Origin: an uncultured Bryobacterales bacterium
GTDB taxonomy: Bacteria > Acidobacteriota > Terriglobia > Bryobacterales > UBA6623
Assembly: GCA_958295955.1 (NCBI GenBank)
Contig: OY282420.1
Location: forward strand, 1,564,435 to 1,628,434
Reading direction: 5' to 3'
Length of the DNA: 64,000 nt
Shown: positions 16,931 to 26,071 of the stretch, piece after piece
How the letters are laid out: each line of letters starts with the position of its first letter
Numbering within the stretch: the stretch's first letter is position 1
Notes under the pieces: generated by a model
Told to the model about the DNA's origin: nothing
The model's database searches: none
What the model saw: only the letters and a program-made list of their open reading frames with translations
Translations under genes and position numbers: made by a program

Positions 16931-17117
16931 CAGAAATCACAGCTTGTTTGTTTCAGGATACAAATGTTTGTTTTGTTTGCCCTAAACATGAAAAGCTGAG
17001 CAAACATACTCAATCGACCATACAAAACAATACCACTTGAACAGACGGGCTTGCAACCGTGAAAACGTTTCTGAGGGGAAATTTTGTCCAGCCCGCCCAA
17101 GTGCTAACCTGCATTTC
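16931..17117. promoter_or_regulatory. AT-rich divergent region between GIY-YIG cassette and Gfo/Idh gene
   Basis: 187 bases, very AT-rich on the left side. On the minus strand it contains TGTTTG and CAAACA words in both orientations (16944-17008) and GTATTGTTTTGTATGG at 17035-17020. The latter resembles the repeated GTATTGT/TGTATG words in the dndBCDE promoter region (12592-12610). It must hold the promoter for the cassette. On the plus strand TAACCT at 17105-17110 lies 13 bases before the ATG of the oxidoreductase gene. Confidence 0.4.
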
Positions 17118-18239
17118 ATGGCGGCATTGAACGTTGCCCTGATCGGGCAGGGCTTTATGGGCAAGGCGCATAGCAACGCTTACGCTCAGGTCGGCCACTT
17201 CTTTCCCGAATTGCGCAAGGTGCGCAGAAAAGTCGTCTGCGGACGCAACCGCGAGAGGCTCGCGGCATTCGCCAAGACCTGGGAATGGGAGCAGGTCGAG
17301 ACCGATTGGCGGCGTATCGTCGAGCGGGACGACATCGATATCGTCGATATCTGTACGCCGAACGCTCTCCACGCCGAAATGGCCGTCGCCGCGGCGGAGG
17401 CGGGCAAGATGGCGCTCTGCGAGAAGCCGGCGGCGAACAGTGCCGTCGAGGCGGCGGCGATGGCGGAGGCGGCGAAGGGCGTCCCCAACATGGTCTGGTT
17501 CAATTACCGCCGCGTGCCCGCCGTCGAACTGGCGCGGCAACTCGTTCACGAGGGCAAGCTGGGCCGCATCTTCCAATACCGCGCGGCGTACTTGCAGGAA
17601 TGGGGAAACGATTTCACGCGGCCCGCGGCCTGGAGGCTGTCGAAAGCCGCGGCCGGATCGGGGGCCAACGGCGACCTCAACTCGCACTTGATCGATACGG
17701 CGATGATGATGCTGGGGCCGATCCGCGAAGTCTCGGCGACGATGGAGACCTTCTTCGACGAAAAACCCGACCCGAGCAGGCCGGGGGAAACGTATCCGGT
17801 TGACGTGGACGACACCGTGCTGACGCAGGCGCGTTTCGCCAACGGGACGCTGGCGACTTTCGAGGCGACGCGCTTCGCGGTGGGCGTCCGCAACGCGAAC
17901 CGCTTCGAGATACACGGCGAAAAAGGCATGCTGCGCTTCGACCTCGAAGAACTCAACCGCCTGCACTATGTCGATGCGTCCGCCGAAAAGCGCCTGCAAG
18001 GCACGAACACGATCATGGTCACCGGTCCGGACCATCCTTACGCAGCGAAGATCTGGCGCCCCGGGCACTTGCTCGGATACGAGCACACGTTTATCGCCGC
18101 GCTGGCCGACTTCTTGGCCGGACTCGAAAGCGGCGAGCCGGCGCAGCCGACCTTGGACGATGCGCTGCAGGTACAACGCGTACTCGATGCGATTGAAATT
18201 TCAGCGCACGAGCGCCGCTGGGTCGAGACGGGGCTTTAG
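17118..18239 (+). CDS. Gfo/Idh/MocA family NAD(P)-dependent oxidoreductase
   Basis: About 373 residues from the ATG at 17118; upstream in-frame codons run into the AT-rich region and lack homology. The N-terminal Rossmann fold has ALIGQGFMGKAHSNAY (dinucleotide-binding Gly-rich loop), IVDICTPNALH, and the family's CEKPAA motif near residue 110 with the conserved lysine. The C-terminal domain carries SHLIDTAMMMLG with the histidine normally used in catalysis. These enzymes oxidise or reduce cyclic sugars or inositols. The exact substrate cannot be named. It stands alone, convergent with the large di-haem protein gene. Confidence 0.87.
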   Translation: MAALNVALIGQGFMGKAHSNAYAQVGHFFPELRKVRRKVVCGRNRERLAAFAKTWEWEQVETDWRRIVERDDIDIVDICTPNALHAEMAVAAAEAGKMALCEKPAANSAVEAAAMAEAAKGVPNMVWFNYRRVPAVELARQLVHEGKLGRIFQYRAAYLQEWGNDFTRPAAWRLSKAAAGSGANGDLNSHLIDTAMMMLGPIREVSATMETFFDEKPDPSRPGETYPVDVDDTVLTQARFANGTLATFEATRFAVGVRNANRFEIHGEKGMLRFDLEELNRLHYVDASAEKRLQGTNTIMVTGPDHPYAAKIWRPGHLLGYEHTFIAALADFLAGLESGEPAQPTLDDALQVQRVLDAIEISAHERRWVETGL

Positions 18240-18283
18240 CGCAAGTTTGCATAAGGCGGTTTTCGGCTCAGGGGACGGTTGCC

Positions 18284-18302
18284 GCCGCCCGTCAAGGGCG
18301 GC
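18284..18302. terminator. Weak hairpin between convergent genes
   Basis: GCCGCCC (18284-18290), loop GTCAA and GGGCGGC (18296-18302) form a perfect 7-bp stem just after the oxidoreductase stop and before the convergent gene's stop. There is no T-tract, so intrinsic termination is doubtful. Confidence 0.3.
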
Positions 18303-18340
18303 AAGCTCTTCTCGGCGCTCTTGCAGGCGGCGCACGGCGG

Positions 18341-21300
18341 CTACTTGCCGGGCCGCTGCAACTCCGCCTGACGCGAAACCCAGGCGCGGATCACCTGAAA
18401 ACCGGGATCGTCCTCGCGATAGCGCAGGCCGCCCTGATGGCCTTCTTCCTGCCCGGTCTGGATGTTGAGCGGCTTGCGCAAGAAAAGGCTCCGCTCGGGA
18501 GCGTCGAGATCGACGCGCTCCTGCATCCGGCGGTAGTTCGCCAGCAATTCCTGCGGGGCGATATATCCGGCCGCATCGGGCGGATGGAGATACAACGTGG
18601 GCACCCGCCCCGGCACGCCGTGGCACGAGATGCAGGCGCGGTTGTCCTGCTTGTCGATCTTGTTCATTTCGACGAAAACGTAATCCCGGAAGTAGAACAT
18701 ATCGTCGAGAAACTCGTCCGCCGCGGTCAGCGGCCGCGCCGCGGACGCCGAATCGGTTCCGCCTTGCTCGCGGATCAGCCTGGACAGCGCCTTGCGGTAC
18801 GTTTCGTCGTCGTTCTCCACGATGTTCTCCAGACGGGTGCGGTAGGCCGCGACCGGCTCCTGCTCGACAAACGCGGCGATCGCGCGCAGAACTTCCGGGT
18901 TTCTTCGCAGGGTCCGCGATCCCGCCAGCCTCGAGGCGACGTTGCGCGCCTCGCGCGGCGCGGCGCGGTCGAACCAGCGAACGAACATGGCGATCACTTT
19001 TTCTTTGGCCTGAACGATCGGGTCAATCACGTCCACGCCGCTTTCATCCTTGACGAATCGATCGTCCCGGTCCTCGCGAGGCGTCAGCTTTACGTAGTCG
19101 ATGCCGAATTTGAATTCGGGTTCGGTTTCCGGATTCGAGCCCAGAATGCGCACCGACAGCCGGTTTTCGCCGGCGGCGAGGGAAAACACGCCCAACGACT
19201 GCGGCCCGGTCGAAGCGAAGTTTTTGCGGTAGCCGTCGAACTCGTTCAGAATCGGCTCGTCATTGAGCACAATTTCGACGATTCCATGAGCCGGACCGTA
19301 CAAAAACGCGGCCGTCAACTCGTAGTTGCCGGCCTCCGCAACATCGAGCGCGAAGGCGAGCCGCGCGTCGAGCTTGCTATCTTCCCAAAACAGCGCGCTG
19401 TTTTTGCCGGCGATGCCGCCGGGGATCGCCTGCTCGGTGGTGCGCCCGTAGGTCAGTTGAGCTATTTCCAGATCCTCAGCCTCGGTCGCCCCTTCGAGCG
19501 CTTCCTCCAAGGTCGGCCCGTCTTGGCGATAGGCCGTCATCCATGCGGTGGAATCGAGCCAGAGCCGCGGGTTGGTCGAGAGATGCTCGAACGCTTCGCG
19601 GCGGTGCAGCGCTTGATTTTGACCTAGAATACGGGCAATCAAGACCGCCTGCCGCGCGGAGACATCGATCCCTGCCGTGGGCGCGGGCGTGGGCGCGGGC
19701 CTGCCCAGCAGCGCGGGCGGCGGATTCGGCGGCGCCGCGGCCCTTGGCCCCCCGACCGTCGGCGCCTCGACGGCGCCCAGCAGCAACTCGAAAAACGCGG
19801 CTTCTTCCTCGCGGCTGAGACCTTTGAAGTCCCACCTTACGCCGGCCAGAAAGTTGGCCACGGCATCGGCATCCTCGTCTCTGCCGGAGGCCAGATACGC
19901 GCGCATCGCCTCAAGCATCGGGTTCAGCCTCTCGGGGACGGCCGGGAGCAGCAGCTCTCCGGCATTCGAGAGACCGCGGGCGGCGGCCGCAACGACGTCT
20001 CTCTCGCCGTTGAACAGCAGATCGAGCAGAATCGCCTGCAAGGGCTCGTGGGCGATATTCCGGGCGCCCTCGATGGCAATGGACCGCCAGGGAACCCCGG
20101 CGCCCCTATCGTCTGCGTACACCGCGAGCACCGCTTTCCCGAACAACTCCGATGCGCCGGGAGTGCTGTAGGCGAACTGTCCGGGGCTTTGCTGGTTTGC
20201 CCGTTCCATGTAGTGCGAGGCGGCCATCGCCGTGAGGCGCCGGTCCACGAGCCGGCGCTTTTCGCGCGGAGCGTCTTCCCTCCACGCGGCGAGCGCAGCG
20301 TAGAAATCGGCCAACTCCCCGTACTGCTGCTTGAGAAACTCGGCGCTGGTAATGTTGTTGACCTGCCCGTTGACGACGAAGAGCGAGATCGTCGAATAGC
20401 GGAAGGCCATCTCGACCTGCGCCTCGGGCTCCGCTCGGGTCAGAGCGTCGAGCCAGGCGCGGTTGAGCGGCTCGCGTATTTCCGGGTTCCATACCCACCA
20501 GTGCCAAGCCGTCTTGAAAGCATACGCGCGTACGCCCGGATGCGGATCGACCATGCCCGCGGTCAGCGTCGCGACGAGATCGGCGAGATCGGCCGTACTG
20601 CCCGCGCCCCTGAGATAGGCGCGGGTGATCAGCGCATGCATCGCCGATTGGCGGGTACGGTCGTCGCCTTCCGCAAACGCGCGGTGAACCTCTTCCCAGC
20701 CGATATCGTCGAGCAGCAGTTGCCGCAGCGACCAGAACGCCGCCTCGCGGCAACTCTTGACGGGGTCGTTGAGGTGCGCGGCCAGCACGGGCGCCGCTTC
20801 GGGAACGAGCGCCGCCCCGAGGCCGACCAGACCGTGGTAGCGAATTTGCGGCGAGCGGCTCTGCACGGCTGCGAACAGGCTGCGCGCATGCCTGCGATCG
20901 CTCCTGGTCTGGATTTGACGGATCGCCGAGACCGCGCGGGGCAGGCCGGCGCTTTCGTCGAAAGCCGGCGGCTCAACCTCGGGAACGTCATTCGCATGCA
21001 ACATGCTCAGCGCCCGGATAGCGTATGCCGAGGTGACGAACCCTGTCGCCGCAGCGGCGTTCCAAAGCCCGTACGGGTACTGATTGCGCAAGAGCCAGCG
21101 CACGCCGCGTTGGACAACCGGGTCGTCCGCCGCGCGCCCGGCGGACTGCAAGGCGATCAGCGACACCGCGGTCGGAGCGGGATAACTGTAGTCCTGGGAG
21201 CGGCGCCAAGCGTCCGACTCGTTTTCGCGGCCGCCGGGATCGAACCCCCAGCCGCCGTCCTCGCGCTGCAGCGCGAGCAGGCGCTCCATGTCAACCGCGA

Positions 21301-23146
21301 CTTGCGCCTCGAAGTCTTGTTGGAGCTTCCGCGCCGCGTCGATGCGTTCCGGGGAATGCGTCAGCTTGCGCACCGTCTCGATATAGTCGTCCGGCCAAAG
21401 CCGGTAAAAAAATTCGATGCGGTGGCCGAGGTCGTCCGTGACCTTGATATCGTCGTTGCCGGTAGCGACGACCTTGCGCGCTTTTTCTTCCAGCCCGAAA
21501 AAGTAGCGCGGGTCGCCGGTGTCGCGCCAAGCGCGTTCCAGGATTTCGGCGCCGAACTTGAACACGACGTTGGGGCCGAAGTTCGAGCCGCGGCCGGCGG
21601 CGTTGATGCCCTTGGGATCGGCGGTCTGCAAGACATAGTTCGCCGTACGCTGCTGCCAATGGCGGTGGAGTTTCTTTGACCGGTGGGTGCGCTCATGGAG
21701 AACGATGTTACGCCCCGCGACGCGCGTGCCCGCCGGGCCGTCGCCCAAATCGTTGGGCGCGACGCTGGTGTTGACCGCCGCATCTTCGAGCTCGTTCGTC
21801 AGCCGCAGCGATTCGTACATCGTGTTGGTCAGGCGGCGGAAGCTTTGCTCGACGCCGGCGGGCGCCCCGTAGCCGTTGCGAAAGGCGTCCGCCAAGCCCC
21901 AGACGCCGCTCTGCGTGTGGCAACTCATGCAGTTTTCGCCGAACAGCGCGGTGGCGTCGCGAACGCGCCGGTGCAGCGCGACGTTGCGCGGCCGGTGGAT
22001 CAGCCAAGCGTCGATCTCGGATGCGTGATAGCGGATTCCCTGGCGCACCGCCGCGGCCGGGTCGTCGTACGGCGCCGGATCGAACAGCCGCACTTCGATT
22101 TCGTAAGCCGGTTGGTTCGCCTCGACACGCAGATAGTAGGTCTCGCCGGGCATCACCTTGCGCGTAATGAACGTGCGGAACGAGCGGTCCTGTTGATGCG
22201 CCCGTTCGTTGATGGCCCGGCCTTCTTCGTAGGTGTAAACCGGCAGCGGTCCCGGGATTACCACGGCGGGCGGGTGAATATAAGGAACGGGGTTGCGGTT
22301 CGCAAAGTCGTACGGATTGGGCACGTCGCGGTCGCGCAACTCTTCCGCGCTGGGGCGCCCCTGCCTGTAGAAACGGATGCGGGCGCTGACGACGGGCTCC
22401 ACGATCTGCAGGTTCGCGCTGACGAACTTCGGCTGCGAACCCTTGTAGGCAATGCGGTACCAATCGTCGGGCGTTTGCCCGCTGCTCGTGTTGTTGTAGT
22501 ACTCGATGTCGTCCGCGCCGCCCGTGACATAAACGATCTGGTCTTCGTCGCCGGAGCGGAACGGCAGGTCGATTGCCTGTTCCGGCGCATTGTTCGGTTC
22601 CGCTTCGATTACCGTATCGCCGGCGCTCAACCGCTCCAACGGCCGCATCTCGACCGTCAAGGCAACGTCTTGCACGGGCGGCGTGCGCGTGGGCAGCGGC
22701 GTGGCTAGAGGCGCCAGGCCGGTGTCGTGCGGGATCTCGCCAAGCGGCTGCGGCCGATCGGTAACGGTTTCGAGCCGCAGCGAATACTCGCCGGCAAGCG
22801 GGGTGCGGTAAACCAGATAAACATCGGGGTCGAGGGCGTGCAGCGTCTTTTGCCAATCGGCGGTGGCCGCTACGCCCGGGTCGTTGCGCTCGCCTTCGAA
22901 TTCCGGCTGCGGAATGGCCGGCCCCGTCCAGGCGACGCCGATCCGCGCGTTCGGCGGCAGCGCCGAAGGCTCGTCGATGCGGATGCTCAATTCGAAGGCC
23001 GACCCCGCGGCCAACGTCCATTCACGCTGAAACGAGCCGTCGAAGCGGAGCGTCTGCGACCATTCGGGCGCGTCCTTGGCGAAGACGGTGAACGGCGCCG
23101 CCACCGCAAGAAAACCAACCGGGAGCAACTTGCCCATAGCACACAT
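18341..23146 (-). CDS. Very large exported di-haem protein with terpene-cyclase-like, HEAT and carbohydrate-binding-like domains
   Basis: 1,601 residues with an N-terminal signal peptide (GKLLPVGFLAVAAPFTVFA). Regions in order: beta-rich pre-peptidase-like domain (~30-400); a haem c motif CMSCH at about residue 405; an alpha-alpha toroid like prenyltransferase/squalene-cyclase repeats around 620-700 (EDGGWGFDPGG, GLWNAAAATGF); HEAT-like repeats ~740-1130; a Pro/Ala linker; a beta-sandwich resembling carbohydrate-binding modules at ~1270-1360 (YELTAAFLYGPAHG...GIDYVKLTP); and a second haem c motif CISCHG near residue 1503. It is probably periplasmic and redox-active. Such cytochrome/HEAT composites occur in acidobacteria and planctomycetes, but the reaction is unknown. 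A small exported protein gene lies 39 bases upstream on the same strand. Confidence 0.75.
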   Translation of the reverse strand: MCAMGKLLPVGFLAVAAPFTVFAKDAPEWSQTLRFDGSFQREWTLAAGSAFELSIRIDEPSALPPNARIGVAWTGPAIPQPEFEGERNDPGVAATADWQKTLHALDPDVYLVYRTPLAGEYSLRLETVTDRPQPLGEIPHDTGLAPLATPLPTRTPPVQDVALTVEMRPLERLSAGDTVIEAEPNNAPEQAIDLPFRSGDEDQIVYVTGGADDIEYYNNTSSGQTPDDWYRIAYKGSQPKFVSANLQIVEPVVSARIRFYRQGRPSAEELRDRDVPNPYDFANRNPVPYIHPPAVVIPGPLPVYTYEEGRAINERAHQQDRSFRTFITRKVMPGETYYLRVEANQPAYEIEVRLFDPAPYDDPAAAVRQGIRYHASEIDAWLIHRPRNVALHRRVRDATALFGENCMSCHTQSGVWGLADAFRNGYGAPAGVEQSFRRLTNTMYESLRLTNELEDAAVNTSVAPNDLGDGPAGTRVAGRNIVLHERTHRSKKLHRHWQQRTANYVLQTADPKGINAAGRGSNFGPNVVFKFGAEILERAWRDTGDPRYFFGLEEKARKVVATGNDDIKVTDDLGHRIEFFYRLWPDDYIETVRKLTHSPERIDAARKLQQDFEAQVAVDMERLLALQREDGGWGFDPGGRENESDAWRRSQDYSYPAPTAVSLIALQSAGRAADDPVVQRGVRWLLRNQYPYGLWNAAAATGFVTSAYAIRALSMLHANDVPEVEPPAFDESAGLPRAVSAIRQIQTRSDRRHARSLFAAVQSRSPQIRYHGLVGLGAALVPEAAPVLAAHLNDPVKSCREAAFWSLRQLLLDDIGWEEVHRAFAEGDDRTRQSAMHALITRAYLRGAGSTADLADLVATLTAGMVDPHPGVRAYAFKTAWHWWVWNPEIREPLNRAWLDALTRAEPEAQVEMAFRYSTISLFVVNGQVNNITSAEFLKQQYGELADFYAALAAWREDAPREKRRLVDRRLTAMAASHYMERANQQSPGQFAYSTPGASELFGKAVLAVYADDRGAGVPWRSIAIEGARNIAHEPLQAILLDLLFNGERDVVAAAARGLSNAGELLLPAVPERLNPMLEAMRAYLASGRDEDADAVANFLAGVRWDFKGLSREEEAAFFELLLGAVEAPTVGGPRAAAPPNPPPALLGRPAPTPAPTAGIDVSARQAVLIARILGQNQALHRREAFEHLSTNPRLWLDSTAWMTAYRQDGPTLEEALEGATEAEDLEIAQLTYGRTTEQAIPGGIAGKNSALFWEDSKLDARLAFALDVAEAGNYELTAAFLYGPAHGIVEIVLNDEPILNEFDGYRKNFASTGPQSLGVFSLAAGENRLSVRILGSNPETEPEFKFGIDYVKLTPREDRDDRFVKDESGVDVIDPIVQAKEKVIAMFVRWFDRAAPREARNVASRLAGSRTLRRNPEVLRAIAAFVEQEPVAAYRTRLENIVENDDETYRKALSRLIREQGGTDSASAARPLTAADEFLDDMFYFRDYVFVEMNKIDKQDNRACISCHGVPGRVPTLYLHPPDAAGYIAPQELLANYRRMQERVDLDAPERSLFLRKPLNIQTGQEEGHQGGLRYREDDPGFQVIRAWVSRQAELQRPGK

Positions 23147-23185
23147 TCCATCAAGAGAATAGCAGGTTTTTCGCGGCCGGCGGCG

Positions 23186-23476
23186 TCATTGCACACGCTT
23201 CATGCGCCCGCGGATGCGTTTTGCGAGCTTCTCGATTCCCTCGGTTTTCCTGATGGCGTCCAAATCCACCAAGTAGTACTCGTTGCGCTCGATGTCTGCG
23301 CGCAGCTCATGGGCCAACGCAATCAGTTTCTCGATGTCTTCCTTCGATTTTTTCGCGTCGCTCTTGAGGATCGTCAGCCTGCGGGAACTTCCGTCGGGCA
23401 TTCTCGGCTCGGGTTCCTTCTGCTGCGCGGCGAGCGGCGTCAGGAGCAGAAAAAAGATTCCCATGCGGAGCTTCAT
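23186..23476 (-). CDS. Small exported protein of unknown function
   Basis: 96 residues. MKLRMGIFFLLLTPLAAQQ is a clear signal peptide. The mature part is short and charged, with a predicted amphipathic helical stretch (KKSKEDIEKLIALAHELRADIE) and no cysteines. It lies directly upstream of the large di-haem protein gene on the same strand and may be co-transcribed. I do not recognise a named family; similar short exported helical proteins are common in acidobacteria. Confidence 0.6.
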   Translation of the reverse strand: MKLRMGIFFLLLTPLAAQQKEPEPRMPDGSSRRLTILKSDAKKSKEDIEKLIALAHELRADIERNEYYLVDLDAIRKTEGIEKLAKRIRGRMKRVQ

Positions 23477-23627
23477 AGTACGGGCCTCCGCTTCATGATA
23501 AGCTCAAAAAAATAGCGGCGGAGCGGTCTGCGCCGGCTCTTGACCGGATATGCTAGAATCCGGTTTTTGAATCGGGGATCGACGGTTTACCGCCGGTTCG
23601 ATAACGACAAACGAGGGAAGAGAAACT

Positions 23628-23888
23628 ATGACCTACATCATCGCGGAACCGTGCGTGGGAACCAAGGACACCGCCTGCGTGGACGCTTGCCCGGTGGACT
23701 GCATCCACCCCAAGGCCGACGAGGAAGATTTCGAGACCGAAGAGCTGCTCTACATCGATCCCGATGAGTGCATCGACTGTGGCGCCTGCGTACCCGTTTG
23801 CCCGGTTTCGGCGATCTTCGCCGAAGAAGATCTGCCGGATGAGTGGGCTGCATACACCGAGCGCAACGCCGCGTACTACAGCGGGTAG
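23628..23888 (+). CDS. Ferredoxin with two iron-sulfur clusters (7Fe type likely)
   Basis: 86 residues. It carries cysteines in the FdxA/7Fe-ferredoxin pattern: C9 and a CVDACPVDCIH segment, then CIDCGACVPVCPVSAI. The N-terminal spacing (C-x7-C-x3-C-x3-CP-like) suits a [3Fe-4S] or [4Fe-4S] cluster, and the second motif is a canonical [4Fe-4S] CxxCxxCxxxCP. It is a soluble electron carrier. TAGAAT at 23554-23559 could be the -10 of its promoter, and an excellent intrinsic terminator follows at 23909-23936, so it is transcribed as a single gene. Confidence 0.9.
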   Translation: MTYIIAEPCVGTKDTACVDACPVDCIHPKADEEDFETEELLYIDPDECIDCGACVPVCPVSAIFAEEDLPDEWAAYTERNAAYYSG

Positions 23889-23908
23889 CGGGTAGAACCA
23901 AGCTTACA

Positions 23909-23936
23909 AAAAGGGACCCTGTCCGGGGTCCCTTTT
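23909..23936 (+). terminator. Intrinsic terminator after ferredoxin gene (may work in both directions)
   Basis: AAAAGGGACCC (23909-23919) and GGGTCCCTTTT (23926-23936) form a perfect 11-bp stem around a six-base loop. T-rich ends occur on both strands, so it can also end the convergent cytochrome gene transcript. Confidence 0.85.
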
Positions 23937-23964
23937 GCCCTTGTCTCGCGGGCGGCCCGAGGGG

Positions 23965-24396
23965 CTAACTTTTGTCCTTGTCCTTCTTGTGGACCTTGTG
24001 GCAGGTCTTGCAGCCGGCGCTCATGGCTTCGAGGCCGGCGCTGTAGCTCTCCATGTCCATGCGGTAGGCGCCCATCATGGTCTTGCCGGCAGCCGCGATC
24101 ACTTCGTTTGCGCCGTTGCGCCAAGCGTCGTCTTTGACGCGCCCGCCCAGCAGCATGAGTTGACTCGCCTCGCCGATGATCGAGGCGGCGGCGTTGGCCG
24201 TCTTCCATTCCTTCTTGTTCGCGGGGCCGCCGGCTTTCTTCATCGCGTTGATCTTGCCCATCGACGGCTTGACGACCATTTCCATGATGTCGTGAGGCGT
24301 GGCGACCTTCTTGTATTCGAATCCTTCGTGATTGTCGGCCGACCCGACCCCCGTCAATGCAAGCGCGAGAACGGCCGGCAAAATCCATGCCTTCAT
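23965..24396 (-). CDS. Exported cytochrome c with C-terminal haem (cytochrome c'/c556-like)
   Basis: 143 residues. A signal peptide (MKAWILPAVLALALTGVGSA) is followed by a mostly helical protein with a single haem motif CKTCHK near the C-terminus (residue ~131). A four-helix protein with a C-terminal CxxCH is the layout of cytochrome c' and c556. The conserved methionines near the N-terminus of the mature protein (IMEMVVKPSM) could supply the sixth ligand, favouring c556-type. It would act as a periplasmic electron carrier or small-ligand binder. It is convergent with the ferredoxin gene and shares the terminator. Confidence 0.8.
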   Translation of the reverse strand: MKAWILPAVLALALTGVGSADNHEGFEYKKVATPHDIMEMVVKPSMGKINAMKKAGGPANKKEWKTANAAASIIGEASQLMLLGGRVKDDAWRNGANEVIAAAGKTMMGAYRMDMESYSAGLEAMSAGCKTCHKVHKKDKDKS

Positions 24397-24435
24397 TTGG
24401 TTCCTCCAATTCGACGCCCTAGGGAGGGCTTCAAG

Positions 24436-25425
24436 CTACTTTACCAGATACGGCGCGCCGGGATCCGCCTTCGAGATCACCTCGCGAACATCGTAGGCCG
24501 CGCGGTTCCGGCTCTCGAAATACGTGCGCATCAACATCTCGCCGATCAACCCGGTGCAGACCATCTGCATCCCCGTGAGCACGAGCACTGCGCCGGCAAT
24601 GAGCAGGGGGCCGTGCTCGACCATAATGTGCATGCCGCGCATCTTTTGCGCCAACAGGTAAGCGAGAACCGCCGCCCCGGCCCCGCCGCAAGCGAAGCCG
24701 ACAGCGCCGAAAAAATGCATCGGCCGCGTCAGATAGCGTACCAGGAAGCCCACCGTCAGCAAGTCGAACAGCACGCGGACGGTGCGGCCGAGACCGTAGT
24801 GCGAGCGCCCGCCGCCGCGCTTGCAATTGCGGATCGGGACTTCGGCGATCCGCGCGCCGTGCATCGCCGCGAGCACCGGAATGAAACGGTGCAGCTCGCC
24901 GTAGAGCCTCAAGTTTTTGACGACCTCGCTGCGGTACGCCTTGAAAGTTCCGCCGAAGTCACGCAACTCGACGCCTGAAATCCAACGGATGCAGGCGTTG
25001 GCGATGCGCGAGGGAATGCGGCGCGTGAGCAAATTGTCGATGCGCCGCTCGCGCCGGCCGTTGGCGATGTCGTAGCCTTCGTCGAGCTTGGCGAGCAGGG
25101 CGGGGATATCCTCGGGCGCATGCTGCAAGTCGCCGTCCATGGCCACGATGACGGCGCCTTGCGCATGTTCGAACCCTGCGGCAAGGGCTGCCGTCTGTCC
25201 GAAATTGCGGCGCAGGAGGACGACCTTCAAGCGGCCGTCGTTGTGCGCCAGGTTCTTCAGCAGCCCGACGCTGCCGTCGCTGGAGGCGTCGTCAACCGCG
25301 ACGATCTCGAATGCGCCGCCTTGTTGCTCCAATGTCGAGACAAGCCGGTCGTACAACCGCAGCAGGTTGCGTTCCTCGTTGTGAACCGGAATGACGACCG
25401 ATATTTCGGGATTGGCCGGCGGCAT
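24436..25425 (-). CDS. GT2 family glycosyltransferase with two C-terminal membrane helices (DPM/ArnC/GtrB-like)
   Basis: 329 residues from the ATG at 25425. The open frame runs further upstream, but there it overlaps maf in another frame and shows no homology. GT-A fold: EISVVIPVHNEE at the N-terminus, IVAVDDASSDGS, and AMDGDLQHAPEDIP with the metal-binding DxD-type aspartates, then the RRIPSRIAN and GTFKAYR segments of polyprenyl-phosphate glycosyltransferases. Two hydrophobic segments near the C-terminus (around 240-300) anchor it. It probably transfers a sugar from a nucleotide donor to polyprenyl phosphate at the inner membrane. The start is one base after the maf stop (TGAGATG), so the two genes are coupled. 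Confidence 0.85.
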   Translation of the reverse strand: MPPANPEISVVIPVHNEERNLLRLYDRLVSTLEQQGGAFEIVAVDDASSDGSVGLLKNLAHNDGRLKVVLLRRNFGQTAALAAGFEHAQGAVIVAMDGDLQHAPEDIPALLAKLDEGYDIANGRRERRIDNLLTRRIPSRIANACIRWISGVELRDFGGTFKAYRSEVVKNLRLYGELHRFIPVLAAMHGARIAEVPIRNCKRGGGRSHYGLGRTVRVLFDLLTVGFLVRYLTRPMHFFGAVGFACGGAGAAVLAYLLAQKMRGMHIMVEHGPLLIAGAVLVLTGMQMVCTGLIGEMLMRTYFESRNRAAYDVREVISKADPGAPYLVK

Positions 25426-25426
25426 C

Positions 25427-25966
25427 TCAGCGCAGCATTCCATAAACTTTCGAGACCGGCAAGCCCACCACGTTAAAGTAGCAGCCCTCGATGCGCTCGA
25501 CGAACTTCGACGCGCCTCCCTGGATGCCGTAGGCGCCGGCCTTGTCGGCGGACTCGCCGCTCGCCGCGTACTCCTCGATCTCGGCGGACGAGAGCGGGCG
25601 GAAGAACACGCGGGTTTCCTCGACCGCCCGCTTTGCGCCGCCGCCGTCGAAAAGGGCGACGCCGGTAAGCACAAGATGCGCGCGGCCGGAAAGCAGCCGC
25701 AGCATGCGCTTGGCGTCGTCCGCGTCCGCGGGCTTGCCCAGGATGCCGCCGTCAACCGCGACTGTCGTGTCGGCGCCGAGCGCGAGCTCGCCCTGCCGCC
25801 AAGCCGCCCGCGCTTTGGCCTCGGCCAGGCGCAGCACATAGTCCCGCGCGGCCTCTGCGGGAAGCAGACTCTCGTTGACGCGCGCGGGCCTTTGCTCGAA
25901 CGCGATGCCGGCCGCGCGCAGCAACGCGCTCCTGCGGGGAGACGCCGAGGCGAGAATCAAGCGCAC
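25427..25966 (-). CDS. maf: Maf family nucleoside triphosphate pyrophosphatase
   Basis: 179 residues from the GTG at 25966; upstream in-frame residues are low-complexity and absent from the family. Maf/YhdE proteins hydrolyse dTTP, UTP or modified nucleotides to the monophosphate and PPi. Signatures: LILASASPRRSALL, ALGADTTVAVDG, and the C-terminal GIQGGASKFVERIEGCYFNVVGLPV, all intact. It is immediately followed by a polyprenol-type glycosyltransferase gene. In the literature the family is linked to septum inhibition; housecleaning of non-canonical nucleotides is the better supported role. Confidence 0.92.
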   Translation of the reverse strand: MRLILASASPRRSALLRAAGIAFEQRPARVNESLLPAEAARDYVLRLAEAKARAAWRQGELALGADTTVAVDGGILGKPADADDAKRMLRLLSGRAHLVLTGVALFDGGGAKRAVEETRVFFRPLSSAEIEEYAASGESADKAGAYGIQGGASKFVERIEGCYFNVVGLPVSKVYGMLR

Positions 25967-26071
25967 GACTCGGAGCCTGCAGCGACCGCGTTCCCGGCAG
26001 AAATCCGCACATCCATACCCCCTATCTTCACACGCGCTGCCCAACCGGCCGGACCGGACGTTATGTCTGCC

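Noticed and set aside
18437-19627. Long plus-strand open frame inside the large di-haem gene
   Set aside because: It is antisense to a clear multi-domain protein and shows only the shadow composition of high-GC DNA.
25426-25839. N-terminal extension of the glycosyltransferase frame into maf
   Set aside because: It lies in another frame over a well-conserved Maf gene, has low-complexity Arg/Ser composition, and a standard GT2 start exists at 25425.
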